From Gossypium raimondii (Eukaryota; Streptophyta; Magnoliopsida; Malvales; Malvaceae), in contig NC_068569.1 of NCBI RefSeq assembly GCF_025698545.1, positions 22,816,001-22,880,000 on the forward strand: a DNA stretch of 64,000 nt, given 5' to 3'. The notes beneath the pieces are model-generated. The model had not been told where the DNA came from. It made no database searches and worked only from the letters and a program-made list of their open reading frames with translations. Shown here in pieces: positions 1-10,942 of this stretch. Numbering within the stretch: the stretch's first letter is position 1; every line of letters begins with the position of its first letter. Made by a program: the position numbers and the translations under genes.

Positions 1-1122
1 CACATTAACTATAGTTGTTGGTAGGGATCGGACTAATTGGCGAATAAGTTAGATTGAAAACTCGTTAATTATCGGTCTAGACGAAAAATTGAATCAAAAT
101 TTGAGCAGATATTTCAATATTTAACTGAGCTAAAAATCGATTTAGCTTTTTAATAATTTTAGGGGGGATAACCATGGAAATTGGAGAGCAAGAGCGAGGG
201 GTTTCCTTTGGCGCCAAAAGGCGGTCGTCAGCGGCGGTTTGAGGTCAGGAGCATTGCAGACAGAGAAGCATGAAAGTCTAAGTGTGAATCTAAAATAATT
301 CTCAGTCCTGTCATTATCAACCTTTAAATTTCTCCTATTCAACAACAATCAAAAGATGGCATATGCAATAAAACAATCAACTCCGAAAATGACTGGTGTT
401 TCCATTAAATCATCTTGACATAAAATAGGATCAGTGATTAAAGTGATTTCATGGATTAAGTGTATTATTCATCCTAACTTCTCCACAAAAAGCTTGCTTG
501 CAAGGAAGAGTAGATGGATTATAAGAGGAAAACTTATTTTTGGCTGATCTTGGAGCTATAAGTAAGCCATTGCTTTTAGTGTAATTTAAACCCTACATTT
601 TAATGGAGAATTCTAAAGCAGTAATCAATGCCATTGTAAGTAAAAGAACTGAAACAAGTAGAGAACACAAAACAGCTGCAACAATCATATTTTAGACATG
701 AAAATGATCGAGGGATGTTTTATAGAAAGCCACGATGACCCCTACTGGCTATTTCAATCACCATTTTTGGCTTATGGACACCATATTATACGTGCTGTGA
801 ATAAATTAGTCCATTGCTTTTACTTAGTGGGAACCCATTAAGACACCCTCCGAGTTAGGCTCCATACATGTTTAAATTGAAGATTTAAGAATAATTAAAA
901 CCTATGGTCCTTGGACTTGTGTGCGAGTGTTGGAACACAAAGTGAATATGATAAATTCAAATCCTTTGTAAATACACACTTTTGTCTGTAAAGGACATTT
1001 ATTGATACAACATGGTATATACAAGTTCTATAAAAGCAACCAACTATGTCAGATTATACACACGGGAAGATAAAATCTTTATGAACATATAAAGTCTAAA
1101 GCATAAGCATTTTTCTTTACTG
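1..1122. other. Intergenic, no gene recognised
   Basis: AT-rich spacer with no convincing coding region. The part nearest 1122 should hold the 3' untranslated region and polyadenylation region of the minus-strand oxidase gene next to it. Short open frames here have no recognisable domain. Confidence 0.5.
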
Positions 1123-2766
1123 CTACTGCAATTTGACCCAAATGCCTTTGCTGGGAATGCCTTGATGGACCACAAATAAAAGATAAAACCCTGACGGCGC
1201 AAGATTACCCGAACGTGGTGTCGTGACATCAATGTCATACGTTGCTTTCCCCAAAGCCACCACCTTGTCGTTTCCAAGTACAAGCAACCTTTGATTCATA
1301 GAGAATGAATGTGTGTTGAAAGCCGGCGCCACCATTGTTACCGACACCTGGTTTTTAGCTACTTTTCCGGTAATCACCACTCGAACAGTTAATTTTGTGC
1401 CGTATTTGATTCCGGACATTGACTTTGGAGCAGTGATTGTGGGTCTTATGTTGTTGAATTTAGTGTCTAAATATGCCGGAGAGAATGCCTCTAAGCTTAG
1501 TTCAGTAGGGAAAAGAACACCCGTGAGGTTGTAAAATGCGTGGGGATTGCTTCCTCCTACTAAAACTCTGCCATCACGAAGCAATGCGGCTGTGGAATGG
1601 TACAAACGTGGAACGGTTGTCGGATTTTGTGTCTCGAACCGTGTCCCAATTTTGTTATCAGGCTTGTACAATACCGGGTTCAAAACCGGGTTCCGACCCA
1701 ATTCCCATCCTGCTGTTCCTGAACCTGCTCCATTGATGAGCAAGACATTGCCGTTCGGGAGCAATATCATGTCACCCATAACTCTAGCTAAAGGCATGGT
1801 CTCCATGACCCACTGTGGATTCGGGTCGGTTATTTTGATCCTGGCACAAGTATTCAAGGCTCCAATGAACTTCCCACGTACAGCTTGAACATAAGATCCT
1901 TTTGGAGCACCCCCACAAACCAATACTTCAGCTTGAATGGCTGCCGCTTTCAAGTTCTTCAGTGGAAGCAAAATGGCCGAACCAGTGCTCGGGTAGCTTC
2001 TTGGATCGCCGCCTGGAATTGTTGGATACGTCTTCACTACTTTGTTTTTCATATAATCAAGCAAAATAGCTCGATTGTTGGCGAAAATAAATAAGTTCCC
2101 ATCAACGTTAAGAAACACAAAAGGGTAGAGGTTGTTCTCAACTCCTCTCTCACTGGTTTGCGACAAGAAAGGCAAACTGAACGTGTTGGCGGTAATAGTT
2201 TTAGGAACGAACTCGTAATTAAATTGTCTCCGACCACCGACAACAATTTGTCTTCCATCTGGTAAGATATGGTTGGAGGCGTACCATCTTTTGGCCGCCA
2301 ATCCATTTGGTGTCTCTTGCCAATCGCAGGTGCTGCATGGGCTAAAAGTCCTAACCCGTCGTTCGCCGTCATTAAAACCACCGGTTTGGACCAAATTACC
2401 ATTCGGCATGATAGCCCCTGAAGAGCACCAAACGTCGGTTTGAACCATAAGAGGCCTGAACGTATTGGTTAAAACATCGTACTCAACTGAATGAGCCGTG
2501 CAATCCACTTTAAGAGCAGTGTCAGATGGGTCATTGCGGCATTTCCCGTTTGGCAACGGCAGTTTGGACGGGCCAAAATCAGTCCTATCAAACACAACAA
2601 CACGGTCATTCCTGAGGAGTTGCATGTGCATGGCGGAGACGCCAATGCTTTTTTGTAGAAGTTGCCATCGACCGTCGGCGGCGGCGGCGAGGAAACGGTG
2701 ACATTGTTGTGAGGCAAAGAGGAGTTGAAGGATTAGGACGGAGAAAACAAATGGTATGGCTGACAT
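1123..2766 (-). CDS. Aldehyde/glyoxal oxidase, GLOX-like (galactose oxidase family)
   Basis: Single-exon gene for a secreted copper-radical oxidase that would oxidise small aldehydes (or alcohols) with release of hydrogen peroxide, probably in the cell wall. Counting from an upstream ATG at 2811 (562 residues), the galactose-oxidase active-site set is visible: Cys129 (VWCSSG) and Tyr177 (RWYAS) for the crosslinked cofactor, Tyr404-His405 (RLYHS), and His549 (VVHQG) near the C-terminus in the DUF1929-type Ig-like domain. The middle carries kelch/propeller-like repeats (LPNGNVLLINGAG, RDGRVLVGG). I choose the second ATG at 2766 (547 residues). A TATA sequence lies only about 20 bases upstream of the first ATG, which would put that ATG before the transcript start, and the second ATG leads directly into a hydrophobic signal peptide. 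No truncation is seen. Exact substrate unknown; Arabidopsis At1g75620/At1g67290-type proteins are the likely relatives (recalled). Confidence 0.9.
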   Translation of the reverse strand: MSAIPFVFSVLILQLLFASQQCHRFLAAAADGRWQLLQKSIGVSAMHMQLLRNDRVVVFDRTDFGPSKLPLPNGKCRNDPSDTALKVDCTAHSVEYDVLTNTFRPLMVQTDVWCSSGAIMPNGNLVQTGGFNDGERRVRTFSPCSTCDWQETPNGLAAKRWYASNHILPDGRQIVVGGRRQFNYEFVPKTITANTFSLPFLSQTSERGVENNLYPFVFLNVDGNLFIFANNRAILLDYMKNKVVKTYPTIPGGDPRSYPSTGSAILLPLKNLKAAAIQAEVLVCGGAPKGSYVQAVRGKFIGALNTCARIKITDPNPQWVMETMPLARVMGDMILLPNGNVLLINGAGSGTAGWELGRNPVLNPVLYKPDNKIGTRFETQNPTTVPRLYHSTAALLRDGRVLVGGSNPHAFYNLTGVLFPTELSLEAFSPAYLDTKFNNIRPTITAPKSMSGIKYGTKLTVRVVITGKVAKNQVSVTMVAPAFNTHSFSMNQRLLVLGNDKVVALGKATYDIDVTTPRSGNLAPSGFYLLFVVHQGIPSKGIWVKLQ

Positions 2767-2830
2767 ATTAGATTGGGAAAGGCTTTTATTGGTTTTGTTT
2801 TTATTGCTCAAGGCTGACTGTTGGGGTCCT

Positions 2831-2837
2831 ATTTATA
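2831..2837 (-). promoter_or_regulatory. TATA box of the GLOX-like gene
   Basis: Reading on the minus strand gives TATAAAT, followed by AGGACCCC. A transcript would be expected to start about 25-30 bases further on, near 2800-2807, which favours translation from the ATG at 2766. Confidence 0.6.
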
Positions 2838-2849
2838 AAGACCTCGTGA

Positions 2850-4060
2850 GGGAGAGAAGCAATGGAGGTTTGAGAATCCCACACGCTGGTTAGTGAAAAC
2901 GATGGTGTCTGGTTTTAAAATTAAGGAATTTAGAGGGAGAACTAAAGCTGGCTTTCTAGGTAGTTGGCTTGGCTGTTCAATATTTTATGTTGCTAATATT
3001 CTGTCATCGTAGCTAGTTTGGTGGCCCCGGCCCTGGAACTACACTCCTCATTTTACCCATTCCAGTGTCTTCATTCATGTCTGCCTGAAAACTCTAATAA
3101 TTAATTCAAGGATAATAAAAAAAATAGGAAGGGACTAAATATGTAAAATTCAAACTTGGGTTTTTAATTTAGAAATATTATAAATTGTATGCATTGAATG
3201 AGATAGAGTTTGACAGACTATAAGTTGTTAAAGATTCCCTGGAAAACACTCCTTTGACTTTGTTTTCCCAATTAGTAGTCCTCACGTTAGATTGTTGTGT
3301 GTGAAGACGTACATTCTTAACCAAAATAATAATACATATGGTGTGAGGAGTGATATCTTCAACTCATCATGATTAATAGTATAAAATGAATGCTTGTAAA
3401 TGGAAAGATTGGGATTAGCTGATGAACCTACCTAACTCCTTATTAAAGTCTCAGAAATAGAATGGAACTAAAAGATGATGGGAGAAACAAGAATTTCTCA
3501 AATTCTTCATTCAAAAATCCTCACAAATCTATTTTTTTAATTATTTTATTACATTGTAAAACAAGTAACCCTTAATTATATTTTAATTTAAGGTTGGGTT
3601 GAAATTATTATATTTGCATTAAAAACTGGTAAGAGATTAGGCGTGCCAAGCCCAAGAAGCTGTATGCATCAGCATCAGTAGTTTGCAGCGAGCCTCGCCA
3701 GCCACATCCCAACCAAAACTCCATCATCCGCTACTCCAGCTTACAAATCCCAGCATCACCATTAAAATAGATACAAAAACTTTATTAATTATTCATGCTT
3801 CCAAATTTATCTTTTTATTCAAGCCAAAAGATAATTTTTCAAACCAAAAAATTCCGACTGAAAAACCAGTTGGGTGGCAAAATTATAAAATTGCCATTCC
3901 TTATATATTAATTATTTATTTTAAGTATTAACAGTGGGTTGTTTAAATTATTTTATTATATTTGTATTATAATCTAAGTTGAATTTTGTTAACACTAAAA
4001 TAATAATTTTGCATTGTCGTAATAATAACGGCTGAAAACTTTACATTGGAGTCAATTATA
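2850..4060. other. Intergenic spacer
   Basis: Promoter-side flank of the oxidase gene followed by AT-rich sequence. No gene, RNA or clear repeat boundary recognised. A short open frame at 3683-3931 is low-complexity and has no domain. Confidence 0.45.
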
Positions 4061-4061
4061 A

Positions 4062-4572
4062 TTTAAATTTGGTAAAAGACCTCTCAGTCCTCTCAATTTC
4101 AAAATTGAGCAAATTGGTCTCTTTTAAAATATTAAAGCAATTTAATCCCTACCAATTTGAAAGTGAGTAACTAAGTACAATTAATCACAATGTTTATGTC
4201 TTTTGTCAATTGTACATAATTTTAATTGATATAATATCAAATTTAGCCTTCAATGTTTACATATTTTGTCATTTTGGCCTTAATTCTAAAAAATCAACAA
4301 ATTCATCCTCAACATTTACACAAATATTGCGGGATAAATTTGTTAAATTAGGAACAAATTGACAAAGTGTGTAAACTTTTAAGGCTAATTTTGTTATTAT
4401 ACCAATCAAAATTATGTACAATTGACAAAAGACATAAACGTTGTGATTAATTGTACTTAGTTGCTTACTTTTGAAATTGACAAGGATTAAATTGCTCTTG
4501 TTTTTTTTTAGAGCGACCAATTTTCTGAATTTTGAAATTGAGAGGGACTGGAGAGGCCTTTTTACGTTTAAG
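4062..4572. mobile_element. Palindromic MITE (about 0.5 kb)
   Basis: The two halves are inverted copies of each other. The left arm reads (a)cctctcagtcctctcaatttc, then later tgtttatgtcttttgtcaattg. The right arm repeats the same words in reverse complement, for example gacaaaagacataaacg and gaaattgagagggactggag. Arms are about 230 bases with a short AT-rich middle, and nothing is encoded. The form is that of a non-autonomous DNA transposon. Superfamily not determined because target-site duplications are not clear. Confidence 0.65.
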
Positions 4573-4801
4573 TTTGTATATTTCATATATCATAATATTA
4601 AAGAATTTGAGTTTATATATTTCATATATTACTTATATCAAAATGTTAATTACTTAATAAATTATTTAAAATATTTTGATTATAATTTAAGTTTATATAT
4701 TCCATATATCATAAATTTAAATAACATTTAAATACATACTTTCTATTTTGTTTTACACATCATGTCTAAATTAAACATTTTATCTTATCAAAAGCACTTT
4801 A

Positions 4802-7376
4802 TGTGACACCCCTCATCTGATCTGATCACCAATTCAAATGTTAGGTGTTTCAACTGTTACCAATGCAAGTCACAAAGCAACTAGTAAGTTAAAAAAAAAT
4901 TAAAAATTTATTATAAATTCATCATAAATAGACAAAGTACGAGAGTTTTAAAAATGTTTTCATGACATATATCAGCTCAAGTCGTGCCCACAAAAGTAGT
5001 TGTGAACCTACAGAAGAGTTTGAAATGTTATCTTTGGACAGTGAGTGTCGTCGCAACATCAAAAAAGGAACGTCGCGACGTCATTCGAAATTTGACTAGG
5101 TTGCGACATGATAAAGCAAGATTGCAACATCGTGAGAGAATGTCGCGATGTTGATTATGGCCATAATCGCAATGTGACCTACTGTATAACCCCAAAACAT
5201 GCCAAAATTGTCCCAAATAATTTCCATACAAGTTTTGAGTAAACTTTACTTTAAGGATACCTAAAAAATCCAAAACAATACCACACATAATAATCATACT
5301 CATGCTGAGTTTACTCACAATGTAAATTCAACCATAACTCAAAATTACCATAGAAAACAAGCTTAATGGCCTTCAAACCCTTGTTTCAAGAGAAGGGGTA
5401 GTGTCATGGATGCCAACATTATTAAACTTCAACACTATAAGCTAAGCATAATCATTAAAGCTATTCAAATGTTAACATAACAGTTGAATAACATATGGAT
5501 CTAGACACCTTAGATAGATACATGCCATAAAACATAGTTACAAATTTCCATACTTAGGTAATCTCGATGAAAGTGTGATGCTCCTGAATTGAGATGGCTT
5601 CAAAGATTCGAGGGCGAAGATCTACGCGCATGAGCAACGGTGCATAAGCATAAATACTTAGTAAATTCATTTGACAACCACTATACTTACCTTGTCCTAT
5701 TTGATACTCTTTTTATTTGGCTCAACAACCATAGCTTACTACCAACATGTCCACGTGGTAATATGTTAACAAAAGGGATTAATGAATATAAGCAAACTAA
5801 TTAACATCATATTTACATATATACACTAGCATGCATAGTTCATTCTTATTTCATACCATCAATTCTATAGTTGTTCCTTATGTTTTGCATTCATAGGTAT
5901 CAATTTCATTTTTCTTTTAGTTTTGTATTAATTTCATAATTTCGTCCATTGTAACCTTAGTAACACTATGGGAACTTGTACACTATATAAATATCGAAGT
6001 GTAAAGCCTGAAAGCAACAGAACTCTAGTATGACATAAGCAATTCGAAGAGGTAACACGAGCCCAATGATCTGCAACTAATGTTCAACTAAGGGTAGTAT
6101 ATCATAAATCCAAAATATACACATTAAACAAACTTCAAACCCTACAAATCGTCAGTACAGAACTCCAAATAAAATCACACAACAAATCCAAATTAGTATG
6201 CCAACTGTATTCTAATCTTCCTACCAAGCTTACATGGAATTCAATTCATTTGACCTCATGTCGGTGACATCATTGAACACCATAACTCATTTCTATCACT
6301 AATTACTTTAACATTCTTTCATATTATGACTAAATCTAAGATCTTGTCGTTATTGCATTCATAACTTATCACTTTCATGATTCAACTATATATTGATTAT
6401 CAAATAATACCAATATCCATCAAGTACGATTTTTAACCACTTAATGTATTAGTTTTTCTAGCAAATCAATTCATCATATTTTCAGACTCACTAAGCCTAT
6501 GGCATCAAATTAAAAATTCAAAAAAGGTAATGTCTTACCTTTCCAAAACAACAAAAAGGGATATTTGCTTCTCCAAATACTTTCACTCACAACACATTTT
6601 CTTTTCCTTTGGCTACCTCTTTCTCCATTCAAAATATATAAACACATACAAGTATTTAATCAAATTATGAGCCCATCGCCAATTAGCCTAATCAATTCAA
6701 TAACAACTCATGTATGTGCTAAAAGTTCAAGTATGCTTCCTAAACAACCTAACTTTATTTCAATTTCTTCAAACCCTCACAAAAGCATAACCATGGGCTA
6801 GCTAATTTAACATTTAAAAGGATGGACTTACTTTAAACTATCACCTAACACCATTAATTTAACAAAAAAATACATAAAGGTTCCTTACCCTTGGAGAATA
6901 ACCCATGGAAATAGAGGAAACTTTGAAAGATTTTTCCCTTTCCTTTCTTTCTATGTGAGCCGAATGGATGACTTCTCTCTCCCACTAACTTGCATTTTAT
7001 TTATTTGTCAAAATTTTCATTTATTATTTATTATAGCATCCAATGGCCATGGTTTAACAAAATGATGGATAGTGGAAACGCATGGGCAAGATTAATGTTT
7101 TCCACTTAAACATTAAGGTTATGGTCATGATAAATAGCTACTTAAGTCATTAAGGTCTAATACTCTCAATTGGGCAAGCTACTTTACCTTGATCTACAAT
7201 TTAATCCTTAAACCCTTCTACCAATTCTAATATCATTCCAATATATACTACATCTTTTCTCTCTCTCTCTCTCTCTCTTTTATCAATCGTCAAATTTAAC
7301 TTTCGTATTTCGAAATTCAATTCACTCGATTATTGAGACAATACAAATATTGACAAAAATATTTTAGAATGTTACA
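4802..7376 (-). mobile_element. Solo LTR, 2.6 kb (LTR retrotransposon relic)
   Basis: The stretch starts TGTGACACCC and ends GAATGTTACA, so both ends carry the TG...CA form, and it is flanked by near-identical 5-bp repeats (CTTTA at 4797-4801, CTTTC at 7377-7381). No gag or pol is present, which fits a solo LTR left by recombination between the two LTRs of an old element. The strand is inferred from the similar GGGTGTYACA-ending LTRs elsewhere in the window. Internal features are a cluster of TCGCGACGT/GCGACAT words near 5045-5180 and a CT microsatellite at 7258-7277. Probably a long-LTR Gypsy type; family assigned by style only. Confidence 0.7.
7258..7277. repeat. (CT)n microsatellite
   Basis: Uninterrupted CT dinucleotide run of about ten units, lying inside the solo LTR. 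Confidence 0.9.
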
Positions 7377-7739
7377 CTTTCTGACAGTAATAATGTACAC
7401 TATAAAATTTTTTAGTACTTCAGAAAAATTTTCAATTTTAATGGTAAATTGGCTTTGAACTAAACTTGGTTAGGGTCCGAAAACTAAAGTAAAATAATGA
7501 TGAGGCACTTTTAAGTAAAATAAATTTCCTTTTATTTGGAAAAAATGAAAAAAAAAATTTGTGTTGCAATTGAAAATTCGAGAAGCAAAAGGCAGTCAAA
7601 AAAGTCAATCACATATTAATGAATTCTTGGCCTCGGGCACGTCATCGCCAACGTAAACATTTATTCTCCACTTGAATATGATTTTGGGATTAATTTAAAA
7701 ATATTATTTTAATTTTAATTCAAAGTAATTCTATTTCTA

Positions 7740-8046
7740 TCTATATTTATATCTATACTGACTGATTGAGTTAGTGCCACGAGTTTATTCGATACTAATT
7801 TAATTATAAAATTATTAAAATATCCTTACATTAAAAGGTAATTAATATTATGGCAATGCTATTTTCATCTTTTATACTATCAAACAACTGGAAAAACATT
7901 ATTTGAAAATTGAACACAAAACTAATAAACTCATATAAAAAGCCTTTGCAACTTCACTAATAATAATTTATTAATTTATTTTAATAAATTTATTTTAATA
8001 TAAAATATTTTCGTTCACCCACATTGTGGGTGTGATAAAATCTAGT
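7740..8046 (+). mobile_element. Helitron-like non-autonomous element, 3' end intact
   Basis: The 3' end is a textbook Helitron terminus: the hairpin CACCCAC-ATT-GTGGGTG at 8016-8032, a nine-base spacer, then CTAGT at 8042-8046. A possible 5' end is tctatactgactgattgag near 7750. No Rep/helicase is encoded. The 5' limit is uncertain. Confidence 0.55.
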
Positions 8047-8345
8047 TTATTATTAAACTTTTGACTAAGTTAGGGTCAATGGATGCCAACTCAGTTGAAA
8101 AAAAGACTAATATACTTTCTATCAAATGATAATATTTTTGTGATGATATTTTGTTTTTCACACAATTATACATTCTTTAAATAAAAGAACTAAAATTAAT
8201 ATATCCAAAGATTGCACACGTGTTTAATGAATTTATAAACAAGTTTTTATCACTAAACTAATAATCTTTATTTAGTAAATTTTTTTAAAAATGTATATTT
8301 ATTTACCTAAAATATTTTTTTATCGTGGATGTCAAATAATCTAGT
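8047..8345 (+). mobile_element. Second Helitron-like unit (degenerate end)
   Basis: Immediately follows the first unit. It opens with a related sentence (cttttgactaagttagggtc, compare gactgattgagttagtgcc in unit one) and ends in atcgtggatgtcaaataat then CTAGT at 8341-8345. The hairpin is poor. Read as a second, decayed unit of the same family. Confidence 0.35.
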
Positions 8346-8698
8346 ATATATTAAACCTTTAATTTCTATTTAGTTTTATTTATTATTTTAATTTTAATTC
8401 AGTTATGCATACTTAAAAATAAATTTAATTATTTATATATGACCTAAACATCTATAAATATTAATCTCTTGATTAAGTTGATGTAACAAGTCAACTGAAT
8501 ATCAATTCATTTGAGAAATTAAAAAATATGATGATATTTTATCCTTTTATTTTAAGTATAAAACTATGAAGAATTTGAACTTACAATACATGACTTAATT
8601 GTTTTAAACAATACCTTATTTGGTTTTAATGTGAAATTTTATAAATATATTATTTATGTATTTTTTCACCCATAAGATATGTGTGCCATAGAACTAGT
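8346..8698 (+). mobile_element. Third Helitron-like unit
   Basis: Contains cttgattaagttgatgtaac near 8468, the counterpart of the opening words in the two units before it. It ends with a weak hairpin region (cacccataagatatgtgtg) and CTAGT at 8694-8698. Non-coding. With its neighbours it forms three head-to-tail units. Confidence 0.4.
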
Positions 8699-8936
8699 AA
8701 TTATTTGTTAATATAATTTTTTAAAAAATTGTATGTAATAAATAAATGTAAAAATTTGAAAGTAGTATAATCGATATGTTAATATTTTTTAAGTCGATAC
8801 GTTAATGTTAAAATAATCAAAATTTGTATATAATGATAAAAGTTTATATATAATTTTAATATTTATTCTTTAAATTTATATTTATATGGATAAAAATCAA
8901 TATTAAATGTAATCATATTGTTTGATATTATAAGTC

Positions 8937-10187
8937 GAGTTAATTGCATCAAACATCGGCATATTGTGACTCCAATTTTAAATTGGTTCAAAGCTTCAAA
9001 ACATTTTAATTACATCCCCAAACAACGATGTTATATATTAATAAGGTCTTTCCATTATTAAAATTATTAATCTAATCATTAAATGACGATCAAATCTTAT
9101 GTGACTAAATATAAAATGAAAATTCTAAAGAAAAATACAATATTTTCACGTAACTTTTAGAAGTAAAAACTAAACATAAAGTAAAACTGAAAAAAAAATA
9201 GTGTATGATAAAGCTTTTATTAAAGTTTTGAAAATGTAAAACTCCTTACCTGAGTTCATATGATAACTCGAGCAAATGATGCTATATATATGAACTAAGA
9301 GCACTAAACTTGAACATCATCTAGTTCTGAAAAAATAACAAGAATTGTGGGAATTTTCTCTGTGTTTCATTCCTTCCAAAATCAAGAACATATTTACACG
9401 GTAAAATACAAAGATAGAAACCAAAATATTATCTCCTAAACTTTAGCATATAATCTCCTAATTAAACCAAAATACTATCTCCTAAACTTTAGCATCTAAT
9501 CTCCTAATTAAAAGAAAATAGATATACACAAAAACTACCATACATATTTACAGAATTAATTCCAATAAGTTCACTTCATTTTAACCAAATTAAGCTCATT
9601 TTGGAGTGGCTCGTGTCATTTCCAAACTATCATCAAAGTTTGGTTGCAATCGGGGCGCATTTAGAACCCTTTCGGAGCAACATAAACCAAATTAGGTGGT
9701 CCGAAGCAATTGTTTCGACAGACCACCTAATTTGGTCTAGTTTGCTCCAAAAGGTTCCTGAATGTGCCTTGATTGCAACCAAAATTTGACGATAGCTTGG
9801 AAATGATCTAAACCACTTTAAAATGAGCTTAATTTGGTTAAAATGAAGTGAATTAGATGATGTTCAAGTTTAGTGCTCTTAGTTCATAAATATAACATCC
9901 TTTGCTCGATTTATCATACGAACTCGAGTAAGGGATTTATAGAAAACCTTAAAACTAATATTTTAAAACATCCATTTTTACAATATTTAGTTTTTCTTAA
10001 AATTTTCATCTTAATTCATGTCAGATAAGATTTGATGTGTCATTTAATTGTTAAATTAGTGATTTTCGTAATGGAAGGACCTAATTGATATAACATCAAT
10101 AGTTTGAGGTGTAATTAGAATGATTTAAAGTTTAAGGACCAATTTAAAATGATGGTATTAGTTTAGGATGTTTGGTGCAATTAACTC
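8937..10187. mobile_element. Mutator-like fold-back element with 0.5-kb arms
   Basis: A near-complete palindrome centred at about 9713 (ggtggtc...gaccacc around a 17-base loop). The left end is GAGTTAATTGCATCAAACATC and the right end is its reverse complement with one or two differences. The flanks are 9-bp direct repeats, TTATAAGTC at 8928-8936 and TTATAAGTT at 10188-10196 (8 of 9 identical), the size made by Mutator-type transposases. The left arm is interrupted by a separate 240-bp insertion (9328-9567). No transposase is encoded, so this is a non-autonomous element. Confidence 0.8.
9328..9567 (-). mobile_element. Small solo-LTR-like insertion within the fold-back element
   Basis: Absent from the matching right arm and flanked by a perfect 5-bp repeat, AGTTC (9323-9327 and 9568-9572), so it inserted after the palindrome formed. 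On the minus strand it opens with a TTGGAATTAATT sentence typical of small Copia or TRIM-type LTRs. Inside it are two tandem copies of a roughly 47-base unit at about 9420-9514 (atctcctaaactttagcat). Non-coding fossil; family assignment tentative. Confidence 0.65.
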
Positions 10188-10208
10188 TTATAAGTTTAAA
10201 ATTATTTA

Positions 10209-10730
10209 GGGTAAACTATGCCCAAGGTCACTAAACTAGTAGTAAGTTTACATATTGGTCTCTCAATTTCAAAAAAGTTATAAAATGCTCACTAAACTAT
10301 TTGAAAGTTTTCATCGAAGTCATCAGGCTGTTAAAATTATTGTTGTACGATCTTCTCTGTTCACGTCACATGCACTAATCAGAAGCTCTAATTCCCTTTT
10401 CTCTTCTACAATTCATTTATTTATGAAACATTTGTTATCATCACAAATCTATGAACTAAAATCCAAATAGCTTTCTTATTCGATCTTCGATACTGGCCAT
10501 TAGATCGACTTAGATCTAATGTATCTTCTTCTACTTGTCGATGGGTACTAATCTACTGTATCGATCGTCGAATCGCTATTTAAAGCTCACTAGTCGGGCT
10601 TTAAAAAAAAAGTCCTGTGACTTAAATAAAAACTTTCAAATAGTTCAATGACCATTTTGTAATTTTTTGAAGTTGAGTGACCAAAAGGTAAACCTACTAA
10701 TAGTTTAATGACCTTGGGTGTAGTTTATCC
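10209..10730. mobile_element. MITE with about 110-bp terminal inverted repeats
   Basis: The left end GGGTAAACTATGCCCAAGGT is matched in reverse complement by the right end GGATAAACTACACCCAAGGT, and the match continues through caatttcaaaaaa and actatttgaaagttttta. The middle is unique and non-coding. Convincing target-site duplications were not found. It lies 20 bases from the fold-back element. Confidence 0.75.
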
Positions 10731-10942
10731 AATAAATATAGTATTTTCCATTTCATTTCAAATTGACTAAAAATGAAGATTCAGCGCCACTTCGTTTCCG
10801 AGCAATTAATCATATACGAAATCAAAATGCTCTCGAATTTAAAGACGAAAAATAATGCAAGAGTTTTTTCATCTCTGAACCAAGAAAAAACCATACATCG
10901 CTTTATTTTTCGTTGATCTGATCCACCTTTATTTCAATAAAA

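Noticed and set aside
5028-5318. Minus-strand open frame of 96 codons
   Set aside because: Lies inside the solo LTR at 4802-7376 and is made partly of repeated GCGACAT words.
9601-9789. Open frame of 62 codons
   Set aside because: It crosses the centre of the fold-back element; the coding look comes from the palindrome, not from a gene.
10209-10730. 9-bp target duplication for this MITE
   Set aside because: Flanks AATTATTTA and AATAAATAT agree at only about five of nine positions in AT-rich sequence, so no superfamily claim is made.
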